64,000 nucleotides of DNA from assembly GCA_900095095.1 (NCBI GenBank), contig FMBT01000360.1, positions 124,001 through 188,000 on the forward strand, written 5' to 3'. Under the pieces are notes generated by a model, which ran no database searches, was not told the origin of the DNA, and saw only the letters and a list, made by a program, of their open reading frames with translations. Numbering within the stretch: position 1 is the first letter of the stretch; every line of letters begins with the position of its first letter. This document shows, piece after piece, positions 10,091-22,000 of the stretch. The position numbers and the translations under genes are program-made. This stretch comes from Fragilariopsis cylindrus CCMP1102 (lineage: Eukaryota > Bacillariophyta > Bacillariophyceae > Bacillariales > Bacillariaceae).

Positions 10091-11975
10091 TTAAAGTTCC
10101 CAATCAGGCCTATCATCTCCAGTTGCAATATTAGCGAACTCATCCTCAAGACCGGGTTGCATCCATTCGTGTCCCCACCTATTACCATCATCATCTTCGT
10201 CCGAATCTAACATGACAGATGAACCAATCGTTCCACCTTGAGTAATCGAGAAGAGCGCATCACGGAGCCCATAATATGCATCCTTACGCTCATACAATTC
10301 ATCAAAGATAAGTGGTTCATCATCGTGATAAAAGTGGGTCACCCATGCTGAAGTCGAGACATTACGCACGCACTGTGAGTCAATAATGATGCCTGATTAT
10401 AGTTTTTGGTTAAGTACAAAGACGACGACACGACACGAAACTTACTATGACGATCAGTGAATCCCCATAACCATACTCCATCAAAGGCAGGTTCCGTCAA
10501 TGCAGCTACAATAATGTCATGATAAATTTGTTTTTGGGCGATTTGACGTAGATCAGGTGTCAACTGACTGACCCGAACATCCATCTCTGAAATGTTTACC
10601 GTCAGTCCAAGATTTCCTAACCGATGAATTTGATTCTTCACCATGCGTGGTGTAGGTACGCGCTTATTTCCAGTTCCTGCAGCATTGAAATGTGCTTGAA
10701 TGCCACAACCATGGATCGGAACGCCCTTTTTTATAAGACTAGCTAAAAGATGATAAAATCCATCAGCCTTTTCTTTATTAGGACCATTCATCCCTTCAAC
10801 TTTGTTGTCATTATAAAGAAGAATAGCATCTGGATCCGCTTGATGGGCCCATCGGAAACAATCTTCAATATAACCCGGTCCAATTTTTCGAAAGAATACA
10901 TTTTCTGCCAAAGTACCTATGTATTAATTTGACAGCCAAGGGAGTGAAATGAGATAATATCACACGCACATATCTGCAATTATATATTGAATTAATATTA
11001 TATATGTATGTGATTGATTTTGAATGAATCCAACCATAAACTTACCATCTGGCGCTAATGCCTCATTGACGACTATTAGTAATAGACGAGACAAGGTAGT
11101 GAAGTTATGTAAAGTAAAGTAAAGTAAAGTAAAGTAAGCAAAGTGAGACAAACATTGAATATATCACAGATATAAAGAATATATCACAGATATTAAGCTG
11201 TACGAACGCTTTCAAATAATTAGTTGTCCAACATTATACTAGTACAGTACATACCATCCCATACATTAATACGGCCTCTAAAATGCCCCACAGTTGTAAA
11301 TATATGTCTCCGTAATTGTTCCCGTACTTCTTCTGGCGACATTTCTTCTAAAAACTGAGGTGATGTGACATGCCAAACTAGAACATGACCCTTCACTTTC
11401 ATATTATGCTTAATAGCCCAATCAACAATTGCATCCGCATGATGAAAATCATAACGTCCAAGTCTTGGCCGGGATGGTAATCCATCAGCATCCATTTCAT
11501 TAGCACAGAGTTCAACACACATTGGGGCCCATTTCAAATGATGTTCAATAACGACAGCATTAAATTCGTTTCGGAGCGTTCGGGCATATCGAGTTGGTAT
11601 TTTAGGAGAAGTGGAGTATCTTTCGGGAGCTCGTCCCTCACGAGGTTCGTCGGTCTGTTCAGTTTGGGTGGTCTTTTTAGTATCATTAAGAATACGATTT
11701 CTTCTTCTACCATCGTCTAAGAGATCCTCATCCTGCCATACATCCTGCTCATCATCATCAGCAGCGTCATCATCAGCAGCGTCATCATCAGCAGCGTCAT
11801 CATCATCATCATCATCATCATCGCTGCTATCATTAACACCCCCACAAATTATATGCTCGTCTATATCTGGGCGGAACAAAGGATTCGGGAGGACGGCAGC
11901 ACCAATATCTATTTTCTTTATTGCGTTAGCCACGACTTCTTTTAGAAAATCTCCATCGATCCCATCTTCATACAT
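10091..11975 (-). CDS. Glycoside hydrolase family 10 (endo-1,4-beta-xylanase-like), four exons
   Basis: Exons on the minus strand are 11975-11255, 11072-11046, 10916-10446 and 10347-10091; phases agree and the product is 491 residues. GH10 marks are present: FNAVVIEHHLKWAP, KVKGHVLVWHV, the acid/base Glu in NVWDVVNEALAPDG, the nucleophile Glu in VNISEMDVRV, and WLWGFTDRHTWV. Family members cleave beta-1,4-xylan chains with retention of configuration. The barrel starts near residue 17 (AIKKIDIGAAV) but is interrupted by a ~70-residue Asp/Ala-rich insertion before RYARTLRNEFN. There is no signal peptide and no carbohydrate-binding module, so an intracellular role or a missed 5' exon is possible. 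Exon 2 has only 27 nt yet carries the acid/base Glu. All catalytic residues are intact. Confidence 0.9.
11046..11072 (-). other. 27-nt micro-exon encoding the GH10 acid/base motif
   Basis: Flanked by ...AATAG upstream and GTAAG downstream on the minus strand. It encodes VVNEALAPD across split codons. Exons 1 and 3 join with correct phase only when it is included. Confidence 0.85.
11073..11254 (-). other. GH10 intron 1 with tandem repeats
   Basis: 182-nt GT-AG intron. It contains an AAGTA-type pentamer array at about 11106-11137 and a two-copy direct repeat of gaatatatcacagatat near 11156-11195. Confidence 0.75.
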
Positions 11976-12480
11976 GATTTTTTTTCCTTTTGTCTGTCTG
12001 TCTAATAACTAATAACTCCCTTTCTTTTTTTCGGCAACCGCGAGCTCGTACAGTCGATCGTATCGTATCGTTTCTCTACTGTATTGTGAATTGGTGGCTT
12101 GTACACAATACTAGTTCAAAAGTGTTGATGTACTCTTCATATCAAAGATGTTTGTATGTTGGACAAGAATGAATGCCTTCAGCAAGATTTGTTTCATCGA
12201 AAAACGAAAAGTGATCATCGAAGAGAACTTTGAACTTGGGGGTGAAAAGGATTTCCTGTTCCCTCTCCCCCATAATAAATAATATTCCCCCGAATAATTT
12301 GATGTCATCGCGCCGACAGAACGCGAAAATTGGTATGCAACGCAATAACGCACAGCAATAATAATATTAAAAAACAAAAACGATGAGAGGATCCAAGAGA
12401 TATATTGAAAGACGACGTTAGTATTGTCCACGGTGTAGTATTCTCATTTATTTTCAACTTAATATTCGACTGACAAAAAA
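11976..12480. promoter_or_regulatory. Shared divergent promoter region
   Basis: Lies between the starts of the GH10 gene (-) and the pantothenate-kinase-like/Tudor gene (+). It has short GTCT and GTATC tandem repeats at 11992-12002 and 12056-12070. No signal-peptide exon for the GH10 gene is visible here. Confidence 0.45.
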
Positions 12481-14493
12481 ATGTCGGAAGGACAAGCAGC
12501 TGCTAAAGAGAAAACCGCCGGTACTGTACCGGCAAGTACGGCAGGTGTACCAAAAGTAAACGCTGTGCCTGTCGCCGCCGTACTACCTCGAGATTTACCA
12601 TACGATGCTGAAGAATATGTCATTAGTATTATTTGTGAATCTGATCGATTGAAATGGAATTTGCACGACGGAAAACACAATTTCGCTCCTACCGTGTTTT
12701 GGGTGTAAGTAACAAATATCGCAGAAGAAAAAAAAATTGTGTTGATTGGTGTATTTACGTCATATTTGAAGTAGTAATCTTCTCACTTTAAAACTTCATT
12801 TTTTTCTGCTCGTATGTTCTGTTCAACGTTGCTATTACTGATAAAACAAAATATAAGAACACCACATATTGAAGCCGAGGATCGTTCATTGCCACCGTGT
12901 TTGGCGTTATCTCGTTTCCTTTGTAAACAAGCCAAAAATTATATCTTCGGGGATGACAATCCAAAATCAGCAACTAAACAGAACGCTAGTCGAATCGCAA
13001 CAAAACGAAAAATTCCATCCATTACGGTATACATTTTGTCGAACGAAAACGCAACAACAGCAACAACAACAACAACAACAACACATGTGGTAGATATTGC
13101 ATTACTTTTTGAGATGATTCCCGTACGACTATTCATGTTATCCAAAACAGACTTCTTTACTTCTGAGGAAATGGGTCTTATGACAGCACCATTGATATCA
13201 GTTGGTCAATATGCTGCAATGTATGCATCTAAGGTTGACTATGATGGTTCACCCGTTCTTTTGTTGAATGGTGGAACTGCTGTGACGTATATTGCTATGG
13301 ATAAAGAATCAAAACTATTGGGAGTTGGTGCATGTCCGGGAATTGCTATTCGTTGTCGAACATTATTTGACTATTGCAGTGAAGATTTTCCTAGTATTGG
13401 ATTTGAGAAATATAAACAAATTACCGATACAGCTAAGGCAGAGAAGAAACCAATTTCTCTATTTGCGTCTAATTTAGAAGTGGGTGTTATTGCAAACGCG
13501 ACATCAGAAATGGCTGGTCAGCTACGGAATATAGTCAAACAGTTCATGAAAACAGTCGATGGCCCGTCCAATACTTCACCTCCTAAAGTGATCATCACTG
13601 GAGAGAACAGTGATACTGAGATTATCGTACAGCTCCTGGAAGAAAATTGTTCAAATTTGATCGTTCCAGAACCAGATGTTGCATTTCCTACCTCTTGTAA
13701 GGATATGATTTGTGTACGAAAGCATATGGGTGCATTTGGTATTCAACATATCTTGGTTGCAAACAAAAAGAAGAAAGCTCCTCAGAATCCAGATGATACT
13801 CTTCGAGAAAATATTATTGGACTTCGGGCGGCTAGTGTGGTTAGTAAAAAACCATCAACGCCTCAAACTGCTAAGAAAGTACATCGTGGATCCATCGTAC
13901 GCGTAATTCCAGGAAAAAATTTCGAAGACGATACCTTCATCGTTCTGACTGATGAGGGTGAGGAGATTTTCTTGGATTTAATACAACTTTATGATGCCAT
14001 GGTTTTATATACTGAAGTTGGTGAGGAGTTGAAAGAGAAGGACAAGGAAGATTGGGTAGGGGAAAAACTAAAAGCTTCCACAAAAGTTCAAGAAGATTTG
14101 GTGGAAAAGAATAACAAAATTCAAAAGCGGAAGGAGGAATTCGATGCTACCAAGAAGAAGAAAGGATCCGTTGTTGATATGTTAACCTCGTTAGAGAATG
14201 AAAAACGAGGTGAAAAACGACCACGACCGACACCTACTACTACGATAAAAGTCGATCCGAAAAAATATATTGGTCAACGTGTTACCAAATATTTTGAGAT
14301 GCCATCAGTAGAAGATGTTGACAAGAACGAAACACTTCCATACCATGGAACTGTCGATAAGATAACCGATCCATCGAACTTGCTATGGCACGTCCAATAT
14401 GATGACGGCGATGAAGAAGATTATGATTTCAGGGAAATCCGGGATGGAATTCTCCTTCACGCTAAGCACCTAGCAAAAACAAGAAACGACTAA
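12481..14493 (+). CDS. Type III pantothenate-kinase-like (probably inactive) protein with C-terminal Tudor-like domain
   Basis: Exon 1 is 12481-12704 and exon 2 is 12858-14493. The intron between begins GTAAGT and ends ATAAG, giving 619 residues. Residues ~45-330 follow the CoaX fold: an N-terminal strand pair (ISIICESDRLKWNLHDG), then LLLNGGTAVTYIAMD, and LLGVGACPGIAIRCRTLF like the family's 'GG-x-I-x-PG'. The usual D-x-G-N-T phosphate loop is replaced by IxESD, and the usual D-x-G-T-A is NGGTA, so catalysis looks lost. A 130-residue linker with coiled-coil character follows. Residues ~535-605 (YIGQRVTKYFEMP, WHVQYDDGDEEDYD) match Tudor-like domains of plant PTM-type chromatin proteins. A nuclear role is inferred. 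A Thr run from ACA repeats (about 13067-13084) lies in the kinase-like part. Confidence 0.65.
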
Positions 14494-14847
14494 ATGAATA
14501 TTACAATATTATATGTACCTCTGAATGTGTGTTTTAAAGATCACACATACGATTAACAGCCAGTATAGTATCGTACACATATATATCATCTAATAGCATA
14601 GTAGGGCGCAATTGGTCAATAGTCTGTACCAATTATTTTTGTAATCTTAACTAAGAATTTTAGAACAGTAGCAATATAATTTAGTGTAGTCGCTAAGTAG
14701 ATTAGCCATATATACCAGTACGCATGTCGGGAATACACGTCAAAAGGTGCAACGATTTCATTAAAATTTCTAATATCTACGTTTCTTTCATCAAGGACCG
14801 TCGTATAATGTGGGTATATATCATCAGAGAGTAAATCTGCGAATAAA
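14494..14847. other. Convergent 3' intergenic region
   Basis: AT-rich. It contains the 3' ends of the flanking convergent genes; nothing else recognised. Confidence 0.55.
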
Positions 14848-15648
14848 TCAATCTATTCCAGCGTCTTGAAATTTTTTCAGCAACGGATCTTCCACAGATA
14901 AAGTAAAATCAAAGGAACCTTGACGTGCCTTTGCACCAGCAGCTCTTGTTAACATCGCCTCAACTTCTAAAGCGCGTTTTTGGAGTGCGCTCACATTCTT
15001 TTCCATTATACTGATGCGTTCCTTTTCCTCGGCACATCGCTTCAATACACTCTTTAAACTTTCTTGATTTTTGTTTCGTTCCAACAGATATGTTTTTGCT
15101 TCCTCCTCTCGTCCACCAACCATAGCCTCCTTGGCTTTTTCGTACGTTTCATTCGAATCAGCGTCTATTCTTCGAGCTAATGATTGTTGTGATCTGAGAC
15201 TTTCCTGGGTTGCCTCCATACCTTCCATTGACTGCTGAAGAGCTAAACCAACATCTTCGGCAGCATCCAACATGTCTTGAGATATCCCAGATCTTTCCAT
15301 TTCTTCCTTTCTCGCTTTATCCAAGGCATTCTTCCCACCTAATTTGCTACCTATCGACGCGCCAAAAAGCATACCAAAGGGACCACCTAACATACCTCCT
15401 AGGATAGCTCCAGTCGCCATTGAGCCGGCGCCTTTATTATCCGATGCCGCTCGCTGCCGACTTCGTTCATTGATGTCGGCATTAAATTTGTCATTATGGA
15501 GTTCACCTGTCGCACTTCTGCTGGGATTTGAAGGAACGACGACAAAGCAATGATTTATCTTCACACATACTCCCAGTATGAAGAGAACAACTAGGGCTGA
15601 CTTCTGCATTGTCATTTGTTGAAGACTTTCTTGCACATTCCAATGCAA
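14848..15648 (-). CDS. Plastid-targeted coiled-coil protein, PspA/VIPP1-like
   Basis: 266 residues in one exon. A second in-frame Met (MTMQKSALVVLFILGVC) starts a clean signal peptide that ends NHC-FVVVP. Phe after the cleavage site is the plastid-import signature of diatoms, so initiation at this Met is likelier than at the upstream one. A Gly-rich hydrophobic hairpin (ATGAILGGMLGGPFGMLFGA, about 80-99) could insert in a membrane. The remainder is a long alpha-helical coiled coil with ...KAKEAMVGGREEEAKTYLLE, which resembles the 'A-G-x-E-x-x-A-x-x-x-L' pattern of PspA/IM30 proteins. Those coat and maintain thylakoid and inner membranes. The PspA link is a weak resemblance and other plastid coiled coils are possible. 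The gene is divergent from URB1. Confidence 0.6.
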   Translation of the reverse strand: MHWNVQESLQQMTMQKSALVVLFILGVCVKINHCFVVVPSNPSRSATGELHNDKFNADINERSRQRAASDNKGAGSMATGAILGGMLGGPFGMLFGASIGSKLGGKNALDKARKEEMERSGISQDMLDAAEDVGLALQQSMEGMEATQESLRSQQSLARRIDADSNETYEKAKEAMVGGREEEAKTYLLERNKNQESLKSVLKRCAEEKERISIMEKNVSALQKRALEVEAMLTRAAGAKARQGSFDFTLSVEDPLLKKFQDAGID

Positions 15649-16041
15649 GTGGAAATATAAATAAGTATCGAAGTGTGTCGAGAATTATGATCGAATGAAT
15701 GTCGAATGTTAAATGTAAGAATGAATGAATGAATCATCAAGTACAATTCTATTTTAATAATTCGACAAACATGATATATCTTTCATCTTGCCTGTCCGTC
15801 GTCCATAGAAATAAGTCACGGGAATTAAGTCGTGCACTACAAGTTTGTAACCACAAAATGTTGACATTCTCACATAAATCTCGAAATAAATCCATTCGAC
15901 AATAATTTTAGTGGGATTTTATGAAGATTATCAGAATACAATTAGCTATTAGATAATAGAGAGTGAAATAGAGTTCTTGTTGTCGAGGAGGTATTAATAG
16001 ATTTACTCATCATAACATCATTGCCCATAATTTTGGCCAAG
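15649..16041. promoter_or_regulatory. Shared divergent promoter region of the plastid coiled-coil gene and URB1
   Basis: 393 bases between two start codons on opposite strands, with a short GAAT array near 15719-15733. Promoter role inferred from position. Confidence 0.45.
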
Positions 16042-19000
16042 ATGACATCAAATAATATTGATGGCACTCTTCGTGCTTCGGAATTTGCAGTAACGTTGAA
16101 TGGCGACAATTATCAAGCTATACTGAAGGCGCTCAAACAGTTTGCTGCGACTGTCAAGAAGGAACGTCGGTTTGCATTATCTCAGGATGGTGATGATGAT
16201 GATGACGGTAGTGACGATGATGGTGATGATGGTAATGATGACAATAACGGTGATACAGTAATGGCAGATGATGAAGATAAAGGAACAGACGAACCAGCGA
16301 CGAAAAAATATAAAAAAACAGAACAATGGAAAAAAGATACAGCTGCATATGATGTACCCTTTGTAGGTACCGCTGTCGCAAGAGGAGAAAAGGCAGTGGT
16401 TGTAAGAGGAGAATGGCCGACAGGGATTGTCAAGGTCTATCTCGAAAAAAGTCCCTTAGCTCTCGAATTGATGAGTGATGATCTACTAGCACCTGACGGT
16501 CAGATTCACAAAGTACTGATAAAGAAAAATAGAACAAAACTATCTCGCTCGATATGTAAAGCTCACCTGTTGGCTATAGCAGAGCTTCTTACAGTTGAAA
16601 TTCCGATATATAAACTACAAGAATATTCTTCTGATGATAATGACGACCAGGAGGTTGGGGGGGGAAATGAACCTACTGATACTGATACGACGAACGTGAG
16701 TTTCCTACAGGGATTTATAAAAAATTCTCTACCACGACTATTTGACATCTTGAATGAAGATACGGCAAGCGGACGTGGAAAGTCTGGGACAGTTGGTGGA
16801 TGCGATATACTTGTCGCTCCGACACTTAAGGTATTAAAGTATTTCAGTATGATTTCCACCACCAATGCACGACTTGTTGCCAGGTATCTCGACGAAAGAC
16901 TTTTGGACGGAGTTCTTAAGGTTTGTTTGAAACCATTACACATCAAAAAAGAATCTCCATCGCAAAGCACAAATGAAGATGTCGTACATTCAAAACCACC
17001 TAGGATGGAAGCGATTTTTCTTGCAACCTCTCTTCTCCATACTAATGATCCTGCTGTCAATACCTACATATGCACTGGAGGTAGTAAGGAGCGAAAGGTG
17101 AAGCCTGGAATTTTATATATTGCTCTACGAGAGGGACTTGCTGATGCTTCTTCTAATTCCGCTAAAGAAATGAATGACGACAAAGACGATTACAACGACG
17201 CTGTTGCGGATATGTTTGAAAGTGTACGGCTATCCTTGTTCACCACACCAAACATTGCTAATCCAAAACTTCTTCATAACCTGGTATCTCGAGACCCTCT
17301 TCAGCATTTGTGTCGGCTTTCATCGTACGCTCCGCCGCTCACAAGAGATAATACATATGTTGACGTTTTGAATACCAGAGATCATCCTACTAAGTTGGGT
17401 GGAGCGTCAGAGAATCTTGGTGTTGAAGCCCGGCGTCTACTTTTCCCGTTGTTATCTGACCGAGCCATATCTCCATTCCTTCTTAGTTCGGGTAGTGATC
17501 AAGTCGCTCGGTCAATGGTGAGGCTACTCGAGTCGCAAGATGCAAGTATTGAACTCCGTCGTTTTCTTCTATACTGTACGAATGAGGCCCCTTCCTTGAT
17601 TGAAGAGCTCTTCAGTTTGTTGGCAATGCCTGATCCTAAGAATAGTTTTGAATTTATTTCCCGTACAAGCTTCATCGTCAATCTCTTACGCAAAGGTCCT
17701 TCTCCAGTCGCTTGCTTGTCTTCAGTGGTAGAAGAAAGACAATTAACCGCTGACGACATTTTACTGACTCTACTCCCGATAAAAATGAAAGGGCACTTTC
17801 TTGCAAAATCATTGCAGAACGGAAATCATTTTGTTAGACTGGAATCCTTCAAATTGATCGTTATAGTTTTGAAGCGTTTCGAGTCCTTTAGGTTAGAGGG
17901 TGCCAAATTATATAAGTGGGATGATACCTTCATCAAAAACTTGACATCAACTACATTTCAATGGCTCCCCGACTTGCAGATTCTACTTTCATTGAGGAGT
18001 CGTTTTGATGGAATGTCTGCTGATAAATGTGGAGCAATCTTGACTGACTATCTTTTTCGAGTCATAGAGGCGTATATCACTATAATGCCAGCTCTTGTTA
18101 AAAGCGTCAAGTTCGACTGGATGAAACTTCTCCCGGATAGCGCCTCGGTATTTAATCGGGCTCTCCCTTTGATTCAGGTTCGCATCTTGAAATGTCTACA
18201 AACGATCATCAAAGTTTGCCAGCACGACTTGGACTCGCTGCTACTTTCCTCGAAGATAATTTTCGAGATAATGTTATCAACAAAAAGTAAGATTATTCAC
18301 GGTATGTGCCAGAAAATTGCTTCGAGCTTGATGACTAATGCATTGCTTCCTAAGGTGACGAACGATGATATTCTGGTATGCATCCAGGAAGAAGCATCTA
18401 CTTGGATTGATGCTATTTCTCCTTCAACTCTCCCCACTTTCTTCAAGCTCTTGCAGGAAGTTTTAAATAACTCATGGACACATTTGGCGTTGATTGGTAA
18501 AGCCTGGAAAACATACGGTGTGCCAAAAAATATGAATTTCTCTCTCTTGGTTGCTGCAGCTTTGTCAACTTCATGTGACAGCTCAAAACCTTTTGCTTTG
18601 TTGGTCGGTCAAGTTCTTTCGAGATGCTTAGCGAACTTGCGAAATCCACTTCCGTTGGCAGCCGTTATTATATACGCAAACACAGAAGAATCGTGCATTG
18701 CTAAGAGCCAATTCTTGATGCCATTGGTGAACTATGCTCAAGCCATATTGGATTTTAACAAACAAGATAACAAGACTAGAACGTCACATTTGACCACTCT
18801 TTTGAGCTCGTACTTTGAGAACGGCTCACATTTCTCATGCTTATCAGACTATCTCAATGGGATAAAATCAATTGATATGACTTATGACTCTAATAGAAAT
18901 AGTATCTTGCAGTTGTCACCAACAAGACTGATATCATTCATCAAGTTCCTCAATCACATTTTTGTATTTTCGGGCAGTCGTGGGAATATAAAAGAAAGAT

Positions 19001-22000
19001 ATTGGCTCATCATCCAAAGATTACTTCCCACCATTCTTTTGGTAAGTTCTAAATCAAGCAAAATTGGCCTCTTTTTCGGTCACAATCAGTTCTCCTCACG
19101 CGTTTTTCTTTCTTCCCTTAGCATCCAGAATCAATTGCAATAGAAAGAAAAGTGTCTTCGGCTCTTGATGATATATATTCTATTCAAAAGCATGTACCTT
19201 TTGCTAACTTTGACGAAATCGACATGATGGTCGTATCTTGTCCATTTTTCACATCCAACAAATTTATAACAAGACGAAAAAAGATTAGCGTGGACGCTAT
19301 CTTCAAATCGAGGAATGAGATATTTTTGGGTATTGATAAAAGATCGCAATTTCTACGTATCTGTCTCGCAAAAAACCACCTTCCTCCAAATAGCTTTGAA
19401 AAGATACAGCTTAGCTTGATCTCCGATACCAAGAATCGTTTCTCAAATATTGGGCTTCAGTTTTTGGTTTGTTGCTTTGGGATTCAAGCTCAAAAATTTG
19501 ATGAAGATTTTTGCTTCGAATATTCCGTGCTAGAAACAGTTATAAATGCGTGGCTCTGGGTTGCAAAAGAAGCAAAAAACAATGAAAATGCTCTTTACAG
19601 ACAGATTAAAAGCAATCTTTGTGCACTGCTGACGCATTCCCTGGAAAAGGAAAGCGTGGAAGCTGCCGCCCTTTTGGTGATCCTTGACAAACATCCAGAA
19701 TCATTGGTTTTAGAGCTCTGTCTCGATTTCTCAGTCGAAGATGAAAAGTCCTGGGTTCTGGCGGAGATCGATTTTCTGAACATTCTCTTGAGAATAAATT
19801 CACACTGCTTTCTACGTCCTAGTTTGTCCTATTTAAGAAATATGGATGCACGATTGTCGAACGCATGGGAAGCAGGTTATCTGGATTCTTCAATAGAAAT
19901 ATTGCTGCGACAAATCAAATCATCGCCTGAGATGTTAAAGTCATTCTTTGAGGTTGTCACCCCCATCGCATCGCAAAGACTTATCCAAACACTATCCAAA
20001 ATGGAAACCCCAGACCTAGATAGGATTGCACCTCTAATGAATCTGATGTGCGGAATTTTTGATTCGGGAAATACGATTTCCTGTGATATTTTTTCGTTGA
20101 CAAAAGAGGTGGTACGGATCCTGTCGCTTTTTCGGAGGACGCAAAGTATTAAATCCTACGGCAACGGAATAAAACATATGTGCTGTGTTGGTATGTGCAT
20201 CCTGAATTCTCTCAAGAGCACAAATACATATGAAAATTCTGATGCACTTACGAAGCAGTTGACATCAGAATTGTTTCATTTCCTCTTCGCTGCGTTGCCT
20301 CTAACTTTGAAGCAACATTCATCACACGCGCCACTAGGGCTTTCTCCTGATATGGTATTAACTTGGTTGATAGCTTTGATTGAAGACTCTGGTAATTTCG
20401 ACACGCTTCTGCTAAAACAAATGGAAATGTCAGTCGCCAAAAAGGTGTGTCGGGCTTGTTTGAAGCACGGTGTTTCTTTAGAAAACGATGTATCAAATAT
20501 CCCGACGTTGTCGCTACACTTTATGAGTCTTCTTATGAGGCAATTATTAGACGGAACGTCTTTCCTTGCTCCTATCATTCCATCAGCAAAAGACGTGTTC
20601 TACATGATCGCTTCTCATTCTAAGTTTGAAAAATTATTCACAGATGCAGAGAATAACGAAGAGGATATGAAAAGGACGAAGACAAAGGAAGCTGTTTTAA
20701 GGTTGATGATCTCCTGTGTTATTGTTTCAACTGATGACATTGAAATCGAGCCATTAACTTGGAGAATTCTGTTTGCTTCAACTAATGCAGGGCTAAGCCG
20801 GTTTGATGTTCTGATTCGCAATCTGGTCAGTGTCTGTTCTATAAATTGCATTCCATTTACGGATGAGTTCCGGTGGAAGGAATGTGAGACACACAAAGAA
20901 GAGCAAGTAATGACGAGAAGATTCGATTGGTTGATAGATGCACTTGATACGGCAAGGATCAGGTCTACCATCTCAAGATTTCCTTATTCTGATCGAATGA
21001 ATCAAGACGTCACTTTGGATAGTATCTGGGCGGAACAAGATCTGCACGAGAATGATGATGAAATTCGAACAAAATCACACCAGCCAATGAACCACTCAAG
21101 AAAAGACGGAGAAATGAGTGGAGTCAATCGGTATAGCCCAGCGTTTATACTTCCCCTATTGTTGGAAGCAATCGAATTAGGGTTGAGTCCAAACAAGAGA
21201 ATTGCTGCTGACGGGTCTCCAATAGTCGCATCGAGCGACAACGCAGTTCACCGAGAACCTATGATTTTTTCAAAATCATCAATTGCATCTATCCACATAC
21301 TCTGTGAAAAAGGCGTAATCAGCTTATGCTTAGTATCTCTGTCCAGTTTGTGTGAAAGAACCCGCTGCTACGCAGTTTCCATCTTGGGCCTAATTTTACA
21401 GGCATGCCATACTACCGAAGCTTTCGAATCCTCTTCATGGAGAGATCGCCCCCAGCTCGTTATGATTCTGAATTCTGTGCAAAGATCGTTTGTTCTGCAA
21501 AAATCACTTGATGAAGATGATTCGGCTGTTCCAAAGATAACACCGATCATAGCAAACTTCTTGGCTCGTGCGGCGTTGGTTCTTCCAAAGCCTGATGATC
21601 CTTTGTATGTATCCATTAATCGATATTTCCTGAAGACTGAAGCTGATCATGGAGCATTCCAAGACATGAACCGTCTTCCTGCATTTATGTCTCTTTTCTG
21701 CTCATCATCGGAGGACTCGAATCAATCACGTGCAGAACGTATGTGGGTTCTTCAAATGATTAGTGATGGCCTCGTGGATGAGTCTTGCTACCGACTGGCT
21801 ACTTCTTGCCATGCACCAGATCTGATACTTTCTTCCTTCGAAAATGTGAGACTTTCGCGTGCTTCAGTCGAAGCGAAGGGAGCAGAGATCTGCTTACTTC
21901 TGGAATCCCTTAAGTCCATGATAGATCACGGCGAATTTGGGGCTCTCGTACATTTAGTTCGACGTAGCGGTATCTTATCGTGGATGAGCTCTCTATGCAC

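Noticed and set aside
11611-12012. Ser/Ala-rich open frame (+) opposite GH10 exon 1
   Set aside because: Shadow of the Asp/Ala-rich insertion on the other strand.
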